64,000 bases of DNA, taken from assembly GCA_021739695.1 (NCBI GenBank), contig JAIPBM010000022.1, forward strand, positions 1 through 64,000, written 5' to 3'. The notes beneath the pieces are model-generated. The model was not told the origin of the DNA, ran no database searches, and worked only from the letters and a program-made list of their open reading frames with translations. Source of the stretch: Flavobacteriales bacterium (GTDB taxonomy: Bacteria; Bacteroidota; Bacteroidia; UBA10329). How positions within the stretch are numbered: the first letter of the stretch is position 1; each line of letters starts with the position of its first letter. The position numbers and the translations under genes were made by a program. This document shows, piece by piece, positions 43,921-52,000 of the stretch.

Positions 43921-46281
43921 ATGTGTATGAGGTATTTGGGAATTGTGTCAATTTTATGGATGGTCACGTTGTGTAAAGCTGGTTTGGCCCAAGATTCTGT
44001 TGAGTCTGTAACGGATTCAACCAAGCGGCCCATAAATTTTGTTTTCAGTGTTGGCGGTGGTGTGACTAAGTTTTTGGGAGATGTTCAAGATGCATCGGCA
44101 AAGGCTAACGTTCATATATTAGGAAATAGAGCCGCGTATGACCTTAATCTAGGTCTTGGATTTTCTAAATCGTTCACGCTGAATTTCAATGTCATCTATG
44201 GTAAACTGAGTGGTAACGAGAATGCATTTAAGGAGCATCGCAATTTTGAAACGCAAATGGTTCAGGCAGGGATTAATGTAGAATACAACTTTGCGGGACT
44301 ATACAAATATCGATTGCCTGTGGTCAATCCATTTCTTGTAGCTGGAGCCTACTACAGTAACTATTTCAATCTGCGCACCGATTTACTTTATGATGGTGAG
44401 AACCAATACAATTATTGGTCTGATGGAACCATCCGAAATCTTGCTGAGACACCAGGGAATCGCGATCTAGCTCAGAATGTTTCACGCGATTTCGAATACG
44501 AAACGCTGGTCAAGAAATCGATGAGCACGTTCACGGCATCTGCTGGTTTAGGTGTTGATTTACATTTGAGTAGAGCCTTTTCCGTACGATTAATGAGCAG
44601 ATACTTCTTTTCGGTGAACGATGAAGTTGATGGCAATTCCACTGGCAATTCCGCTGGATTGAATGACGGATTCTTTTTGAATCAACTTTCGTTGGTGGTA
44701 AACACAATGGCATTCAATACATCGCGAAATGCAGAACTGCCTAATTACAAATTCCTGTTCGATCCGTCTCAATTATCTATTGTTGAAAATGAAGATAGGG
44801 ACGAAGATGGCGTGAAGGATATTTTGGATAAGTGTGCTGCTACACCGAGCGGAGTTAAAGTTGACAAAGCGGGATGTCCGTTAGATGAGGACGTTGACGG
44901 AATTCCTGATTACCGCGACAATAGTTTGAACACGGGAAAGGATGAGGTGGTTGACCAGACCGGCAAGCCGATCGATTATGAATTGGTGGCCGAGAAATGG
45001 ATGGTTTCGGAAAACGTTTACGGTATCAATTGGGATAAGAGATATCCTAACCCAAGATTTGTGGAGAACAAAGGTTATACAGTAAATGTGGCCACTGATA
45101 AAGAGCAGGAGGGAAAAGAGGTGAATCCGCGTCTTTTGAAAATTCCAGAATTGAGGAAGCAAGTGCTGAACGATTCCCTCATCATATACAGACTTGGGGT
45201 TTTTGAAAAGTTCGAAGACGCTGAGTCGCAAAGATTGGAATTGGAGAAAGAAGGTATTTATTCCTCTTACGAAGTGCCTGAATCCTATTCGATTCAAGCT
45301 GCTGAACAATTGGCAGGTTCTGGTCAAGTGCAAAAAGCGTTTAATGCAACTTCTTATGGGATGCAAGAAGCGATTGAAAACATTAAAGCCAGTGAAACTG
45401 TCCAGTCAGCAGAATTGGACTACACCGTTTCTAGATTCGAACGTTACCTATTCGATGGAACTCCAGAGGTAATGTTGGTGAAGGATTTTCTGTTGAGCAT
45501 GAATGCTTTCATTTATGATCCAGTTGTCAGCAATTCGATAGCTCCAGTTCAAGAAAAACTGGACGCAAACCCTGTTCCCAAGGCAACTTTTGTTCTGAAT
45601 GTACCTGTCGATGAATCAGAGGTAGAGCACCCGATAATGGAGGAGAAATCAGAGCCGATAGTAGATGTTCAAGCAGATATCACAACAGATGAATTGAGAA
45701 CGCCAGAATCGTCAGAAGTTGATCAGCCAGAAGTGGGTGTTGCAGTTGAAAATAGAATGTCAGAGCCGGTGCCAAGCACGCTTACCGGAGCCCCTTTGAA
45801 GGAAGCGATCAAAGAAATTCGTTCAACCTCGAACTTGAAAAAACAACCGCGTATCAATTACGCACCCGTAAAACCTCAGTTTAAAATGGCCGATCAAAAT
45901 AATGACGGGCTCATTTCTGCGGTAGAGATTCAAAAGGTTCTGGATCAGATCTTAGAAGGCAATTCTTCGGTGACAACCGAACAATTCAATGAGATGAATG
46001 CCTACTTCACAGACTTTACCGAAAATGTTGAGCCAATCGACTTTGGAGGAACCAAAGTGGCATTCGTAAATGGAGTGCTGACAATTTTGAAAACAGAAGG
46101 TGGCGAGTACAAAGAAGAATCTAGAAGACTACTTGCAAAGAAATATAAGGAAGCTGATTTCAATAAGGACGGAGAATTGACACCTGATGAAGTGCAGCAA
46201 ATGATTGATCTATTCCTAAAAGGTGGCTCTTCTTACTCGCAAGAGAAAGTACACGAGCTGATTGATCTCTACTTTGAGTAG
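43921..46281 (+). CDS. Outer-membrane barrel protein with TSP3 and EF-hand motifs
   Basis: A 786-residue protein. The leader (cut near GLAQ) is followed by an outer-membrane beta-barrel-like region (about 38-285, beginning NFVFSVGGGVTKFLGD), then a thrombospondin-type-3 calcium motif (about 293-330, DRDEDGVKDILDKC and DEDVDGIPDYRD). A SPOR-like stretch lies near 420-455 and an acidic linker near 540-625. Two canonical EF-hand loops are visible: DQNNDGLISAVE at 658-669 and DFNKDGELTPDE at 746-757. Calcium binding in the periplasm is inferred. The start may be the third codon. It is divergent from the giant adhesin, so a role in its export, anchoring or gliding is a reasonable guess. Confidence 0.85.
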   Translation: MCMRYLGIVSILWMVTLCKAGLAQDSVESVTDSTKRPINFVFSVGGGVTKFLGDVQDASAKANVHILGNRAAYDLNLGLGFSKSFTLNFNVIYGKLSGNENAFKEHRNFETQMVQAGINVEYNFAGLYKYRLPVVNPFLVAGAYYSNYFNLRTDLLYDGENQYNYWSDGTIRNLAETPGNRDLAQNVSRDFEYETLVKKSMSTFTASAGLGVDLHLSRAFSVRLMSRYFFSVNDEVDGNSTGNSAGLNDGFFLNQLSLVVNTMAFNTSRNAELPNYKFLFDPSQLSIVENEDRDEDGVKDILDKCAATPSGVKVDKAGCPLDEDVDGIPDYRDNSLNTGKDEVVDQTGKPIDYELVAEKWMVSENVYGINWDKRYPNPRFVENKGYTVNVATDKEQEGKEVNPRLLKIPELRKQVLNDSLIIYRLGVFEKFEDAESQRLELEKEGIYSSYEVPESYSIQAAEQLAGSGQVQKAFNATSYGMQEAIENIKASETVQSAELDYTVSRFERYLFDGTPEVMLVKDFLLSMNAFIYDPVVSNSIAPVQEKLDANPVPKATFVLNVPVDESEVEHPIMEEKSEPIVDVQADITTDELRTPESSEVDQPEVGVAVENRMSEPVPSTLTGAPLKEAIKEIRSTSNLKKQPRINYAPVKPQFKMADQNNDGLISAVEIQKVLDQILEGNSSVTTEQFNEMNAYFTDFTENVEPIDFGGTKVAFVNGVLTILKTEGGEYKEESRRLLAKKYKEADFNKDGELTPDEVQQMIDLFLKGGSSYSQEKVHELIDLYFE

Positions 46282-46301
46282 AACTTGAAGTTATTTGAAA
46301 T

Positions 46302-46333
46302 AAAAAAGGCTTTCCAAACGGAAAGCCTTTTTT
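46302..46333 (+). terminator. Terminator after the EF-hand barrel gene
   Basis: AAAAAAGGCTTTCC pairs perfectly with GGAAAGCCTTTTTT (14 bp) around AAAC, 21 bp past the stop. It is symmetrical enough to work in both directions, serving also the DUF4139 gene ending at 46432. Confidence 0.92.
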
Positions 46334-46431
46334 GTAGCCCGTAGGGGACAGATCTCGAACATTTGGAAGGATTTTGAAGCATTGCTTCGAATTTGAATAA
46401 CTAGTCTCGAATTTGACCCGCCTTCTTACAT

Positions 46432-48687
46432 TCAATCTAAAGAGACCGTTCTCCAACTGGGACGTTTTACAAGGTATTTGAAGGTGACCTGTTTGCTTTC
46501 TCCAGGTAACAGCGTCAATTTCCAATCGAGAATTCCCTTGTCTTCATCCAGTTTCACACCTTCGGTATCGATCAACGAAATGGAAATGTCTCGAGATGTG
46601 GAGACCGGTAATTGGTCCTGTAAATGAAGCCTCACCAGTTTGTCTTTGTTGTTCTTTAGCTTGATGGTGAAGCCTCGATAATCAATCGTCTTGTTGCCAA
46701 TTATCTGCTGCTTGGTAAACTCCTTCATTTGCTCTCGTTCCACCACCAAAGATTTATCAGAGCCAAGCGAAACGAGCATGGTATCTCCTGTGTTTTGAGG
46801 CGATAAGAGCGATTGTCCAATGTAAGTGCCAGAAACATAGAGGCTAACAATACCTTCCAATAGCTCAAATCGTTCCCAGTCGGTGATCTTGGCTACCAGA
46901 AAAGCGTGAGGTACTTCGATGGGGGCGGAGAAGTAGCTCATGTCTGCGTTCATTTCCAGTTCATCTATTTGCACGGTGTAATCCTTATCGTCAGAAAGCA
47001 CGGTGAAAGGAGTCTCCACCTTGTAAAAAACGCGGGTTTCCTTTTTAGCAACCGAAGTGTTCACCGATATTCGCTTGTTCCTCGCCCGAAAATCTGATGT
47101 GTAATTATTACTGAAATATGGTTGAGAACTGATAGACGCTATTCCTCCATCCACATCGCCATATTGTGCTGGAATGCCACCTGTAAGTACGCGTACGCTT
47201 TCGTAGGCCGATTGCGGAAGCGAGGAAGATCCGCGCACCTTCACGCCATCAATGTAGGGATTCAAAGCACCATCCCGCGAGCCTCGAATCAAACCAAGTT
47301 CATTTTGCATGCCAGCCACAGTTGTAACTACCGAATTTGCACCGCGCGCTGGCATTTTTTCAATTTCTACACCAGCAACCGAACTGAGCAGGTTTCCACC
47401 TCCATACCCTCCGGGCCTAATTTCACTGGCTGAAAATGAAGAGCCAGAACCTCCGTCTTTCTGTATGAGTGGAACGGTATAGGCAATCACACAGACTTCA
47501 TCCAGCTGTACGCCTGCGCTCAATTTAAAATCGGCAATTGCAATCTGATCACCATGAACTGGAATTCCTTTCCGTTCCTGCGAAGTGAAACCGACCGAAC
47601 TGACCTTGAGGTCGTACATTCCGGCACTGATGTTTTTCAGTTTAAAGACTCCGTCAAAATCTGTGGTCGAACCGGTTACTATTTCCCCTTCATTCAGTAG
47701 CGCCACATTGGCAAATGGAATCGGTTCAGAACGGTCGTCTGATACCGTTCCCTGGATACTTCCCGAACCAGTAAGTTCCATGCTGGCAATATTGAGTTCA
47801 GGTGTTGGCTTAGAATTTCTCAAGCTGCCAAGATCCCAGCGTTTTAGTTCTGGCATTTGGCCGCTTTCAAACGGATTTTCAGAGGTCAGATTGAGCTTCA
47901 CATCTTTCCAGTCTGACCCGCTGCTTTGACGCACGTTGGCCTTTAGAATCAGATTGATCGGTTCGTCTATGTCCTCAGCCCGTAGGTCGTAAATGGGAGT
48001 CCAACCGGCATTCGGAATGATGTATTTGAGCGAGATGTTTCCTTTGAAAGTGTCTTCGCAACTTGCTTCAACAACAATTTCACTTGTTTTTGGAGGAACA
48101 ATACTGGTTATCTCCTGCTTTTGAGCGGTTTTTTCGCGCAGCAGTTTTTCCAGATCCTTGATTCTTCTATGGCTTTTTCGTTGAGCCATTTTCACTTCCT
48201 TTAGCTTCACCTCATAGAATTCAACGGTCTCGATGAGTTCATTTACCCGCACACCTTCCTGCTGTCCGCCTATTTCGTTGTTCAGAGCCAATATCTTCTC
48301 TTGGTTCTGATACAAAGCCAGCACGTCCGATTCGTCCTCTATAATAATCTGTAGACTGTCCAGACTTGTTTGAAGCGCCTCGGATTTTTCATTCTTGTCA
48401 AGGTGCTTTAGGAAGTTCGAACGCTTGTTAACGTAGTTGATCACAAGTCCATCGTCTACCTTCACCTGAAGGCTATTGTCCATCAGGTCGGGTTCCAAAC
48501 CCTCAAACACCAGCCTGTATTTTCCCGGTTTCAGCTTTAATGGCTTTACTCGTTTTACCTGAGCTCCTTTAAAGTAAACGGTCACTTCGCTCACTTCAGA
48601 GTTCAACTTTTTTTCTTCAATAGCTGTGTCTTGGGCCAAAGCAACTTCAGCCAACAGCATCACCAAAATGAGCAGTAGATTTTTCAT
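46432..48687 (-). CDS. DUF4139/MuiA-type protein with inserted carboxypeptidase-regulatory and TonB-plug-like domains
   Basis: A 751-residue exported protein (signal peptide cut near ALAQ). The N-terminal DUF4140-like domain (about 30-130, SEVTVYFKGAQVKR) leads into a helical/coiled-coil stretch (about 105-200). The DUF4139 domain begins near 208 (NISLKYIIPNAGWTPIYDLR). It is interrupted at about 308-395 by a carboxypeptidase-regulatory-like domain (IQGTVSDDRSEPIPFANVAL) and at about 400-530 by a TonB-plug-like segment (YIDGVKVRG, GGIPAQYGDVDGG). DUF4139 sequence resumes at about 535 and runs to the end. No barrel follows the plug, so transport is unlikely. Function unknown; the MuiA name comes from mucoidy effects in other bacteria. 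Confidence 0.85.
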   Translation of the reverse strand: MKNLLLILVMLLAEVALAQDTAIEEKKLNSEVSEVTVYFKGAQVKRVKPLKLKPGKYRLVFEGLEPDLMDNSLQVKVDDGLVINYVNKRSNFLKHLDKNEKSEALQTSLDSLQIIIEDESDVLALYQNQEKILALNNEIGGQQEGVRVNELIETVEFYEVKLKEVKMAQRKSHRRIKDLEKLLREKTAQKQEITSIVPPKTSEIVVEASCEDTFKGNISLKYIIPNAGWTPIYDLRAEDIDEPINLILKANVRQSSGSDWKDVKLNLTSENPFESGQMPELKRWDLGSLRNSKPTPELNIASMELTGSGSIQGTVSDDRSEPIPFANVALLNEGEIVTGSTTDFDGVFKLKNISAGMYDLKVSSVGFTSQERKGIPVHGDQIAIADFKLSAGVQLDEVCVIAYTVPLIQKDGGSGSSFSASEIRPGGYGGGNLLSSVAGVEIEKMPARGANSVVTTVAGMQNELGLIRGSRDGALNPYIDGVKVRGSSSLPQSAYESVRVLTGGIPAQYGDVDGGIASISSQPYFSNNYTSDFRARNKRISVNTSVAKKETRVFYKVETPFTVLSDDKDYTVQIDELEMNADMSYFSAPIEVPHAFLVAKITDWERFELLEGIVSLYVSGTYIGQSLLSPQNTGDTMLVSLGSDKSLVVEREQMKEFTKQQIIGNKTIDYRGFTIKLKNNKDKLVRLHLQDQLPVSTSRDISISLIDTEGVKLDEDKGILDWKLTLLPGESKQVTFKYLVKRPSWRTVSLD

Positions 48688-49081
48688 GACTTATGGGTTT
48701 TTAGGATTTCCATTCAAGTTACCCAACATTACAGTCTTACGGGGTCTGTTTTTTGCCAATATCTCCGTATTCATTGCAAGTCTGAATAGGTGAATAATGA
48801 AGGATTGGCTATGGATTTGAACTGGGAGCGGACAGGCTAAAATAACAGACCCAAAAAATATCAGGATGGACCGAAAACATCAATTGACGTCCATTTTTAT
48901 GAAAATTGTCACCTCCTTAGGCATCGAGGTTGCCACGCTAATCTCTAATAATTGTTAATAAACAGTTGGGCGAAAGCAACCCAAACAATTTTTGTTTTCG
49001 GGCCAGCGTAGTACATGTAACATCATTTCAAAAAATCTCAAAATAATGTAGTTGAAACCTTAGATTTAAAAAATTCTTGCC
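48688..49081. other. 394-bp divergent intergenic region
   Basis: No gene is seen. It separates the DUF4139 gene from the alpha-2-macroglobulin gene and should hold both promoters. TAGATTTA at 49061-49068 is a one-mismatch -7 box toward the macroglobulin gene. ATGGAC and GTCCAT near 48865-48895 could form a weak hairpin. No exact TAnnTTTG was found toward the DUF4139 gene. Confidence 0.45.
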
Positions 49082-52000
49082 ATGAAAACACCAGCCCCTT
49101 CCGCCCTAAGAATTGCCAGTCTTGCTTTCATCATCCTCGTACTGTTCGGATGTAAGGATAAAAGCAATGAACCTATTGATCCGGCATTTGCTGGATACAT
49201 CTCTGCATTTACCAGCGGAGTGGTAAGCAATAGCACAACCATTCAGATAAAACTAGCAGAGTCGCACCCCGATGCTGAGATCAACACGCGGATTGAAAAA
49301 GAACTGTTCGATTTCAGTCCGAATGTGGATGGTGAAGCGTTTTGGCTGGATAACCGAACCATTGAGTTTCGTCCGAAAGAGCGGTTGAAATCAGGCAAGG
49401 CGTATGAGGTGGAATTCGACCTCTACAAACTGGTTGACGTGCCGGAAAACCTGAAAACGTTGGTATTCCAGATTCAGGTGATGAAGCAATCGATGGCAGT
49501 GGCATTTGATGGAATGGAAGCCTACGATACCGACCTGAAATGGCAGATGATGCGCGGCTATGTGACCACCTACGATGTGGCTTTTGCAGATGATGTGGAA
49601 GCTTCGCTGGTGGCTTTGCAGAATGGCAAGGAACTCAGTCTGAGCTGGGAACATGAAGGTGGAGGTAAGCTGCATCGATTCATCATCGATAGCATTAGCA
49701 GAACGGAAGATCGCGGGCAAGTGATCTTACAGTGGAACGGAGAAAAACTTGGTTTTGAAGGAGAAGAGGAGCGAAGCTATGACATTCCGCCATTGGGAGA
49801 ATTCACGGTTTTGGATGTGAAAACCACTACACAGCCCGAGCAGATGATCACCATCTTCTTTTCCGATCCAATTAGTACGGAGATTGACCTCAATGGCCTG
49901 ATTTACCTAAGACCACAAGCTGATATTCGCTTGGTGCGCGAAGGAAATTCAGTAAAACTGTATCCTGTCAAACGCCTTATTGGTGACATCACACTTATTG
50001 TGACCGATGGCGTGCGCAACTCACTCAACTATCAATTGATGGCTGAATATCAGAAAAAGGTCAAGTTCACCAGCATCAAACCTTCGGTTGAATTGATTGG
50101 AAAAGGTGTTATTCTGCCAAGTTCTGATGGATTGACCTTCCCGTTCAAAGCGGTGAGTCTGAAGGCTGTAAATGTGCGTGTTCTCAGGATTTTTGAGAAC
50201 AATATGGCGCAGTTCTTTCAAGTAAATCAGTTTGATGGAACTGACGAAATGAAGCGCGTGGCCCGTCCGGTTTTCAATGGCGAAGTAGAACTCAAATCCG
50301 AAAAACCGATTGACTACGGCAGCTGGAACAATTTCTCCATCGACCTCTCGAAACTCATAAAGGCCGAACCCGGAGCGCTCTATCGCGTGCAGGTCAGTTT
50401 CACCAAAAAGCAATCGCTTTATCCTTGCGAAAGTGGCGGAACGAAGGAAGAGGATGAGGTTTGGGACGAGCCCGATTATGAGAATGAGTTTGATAGCCCA
50501 CCGCGCTGGGATTACTACGATGACGAAGATTATTATGATTATCGCCACTATAAATATGAAGACAGGGATAATCCGTGCTCGCAATCATACTATATGCGAG
50601 GCGATCGTTTTCCTGCCAGAAACTTCTTGGCATCCGACCTCGGAATCATTGCTAAAAGCGGCCGTGGCACGGATATGTTGGTGGCCGTTACCGACCTCAG
50701 AACTACCGATCCGATGTCGAATGTGGAAGTGGAGATTTACAACTTTCAACAACAATTGGTAGGGAGTTCTACTACCGATGGTGATGGTTTTGTAAAGATC
50801 GACCTGAAGCGAAAGCCTTATCTGCTTATTGCCAAAAAAGATGGACAGCGCGGTTATTTGCGCCTGGATGATGGTTCGGCCCTTTCCATGAGCATGTTCG
50901 ATATTGGTGGACAGCAGAATAAGAAAGGTGTCAAAGGATTCATTTATGGCGAGCGTGGCGTGTGGCGTCCGGGCGATTCGCTGTTCGTGTCCTTCATTTT
51001 GCAAGATGAGAACCACGTTCTACCCAAAGATCATCCGGTGGTTTTTGAGCTCTACACACCGCAACAACAGCTTTTTGAACGGAAAGTGCGCACCACTTCG
51101 ATCAATGGATTCTACGATTTCAGAACCTCAACAGCTGTAGATGCGCCAACTGGAAACTGGTTGGCGAAGATCAAAGTGGGTGGTTCCGAATTCACAAAGA
51201 CCATCAAAATAGAAACCATCAAACCGAATCGACTCAAGATCAAGATTGATTTTGGAAGTGAGATTCTGACCGATGTTGTGAAACCAAAAGGAACGCTTGA
51301 AGTGAAATGGCTGCATGGCGCCATTGCCGATAACCTGAAAGCGGATGTGGAATTGAACCTTACCAAAGGCTCAACAGTATTTGAAAAGTATCCTGATTAC
51401 ATCTTTGATGACCCTGCAAAAGACTTTGATGCGGAAGAGAAAATGGTGTTCGAAGGCAAGTTGGATGCTGATGGAAAAGCCACCGTTCAACCAGACATTC
51501 AGGTTGCGAAAAACGCACCCGGAATGCTGTCTGCCAATTTCAAGATACGTGCGTTTGAGCAAGGAGGCGATTTCTCAGTCGATCGGTTCAGCATGCCGTA
51601 TTCGCCTTATCGCGGATACGTTGGTTTGAAAGTGCCGCAGGGAGATGCTTGGAATGGCGCGCTCTATTCCAACGAGCCTAATCTGATACCGATCGTTACG
51701 GTGGATGAATTCGGAAAACCCGTTGATCGCAAAGGCGTTAAGATTGAGATTTTCGATGTGTATTGGAGATGGTGGTGGGAGCGTTCGTCTGAGAACGATC
51801 TGGCCCGATATGTAAGCAACTACAATCGTAATCTGGTGAAATCAGCCACCATCGACACCAAAAATGGGAAGGCGATCTACGAACTCAATTTAGGCGAGCG
51901 CCAATATGGTCGCAAGTTTATCCGTGTCACCGATCCGGTTACAGGCCACAGCGCAGGACAGACCTTTTATGTAACCTACAAAGGTTGGTGGAATGATGAT

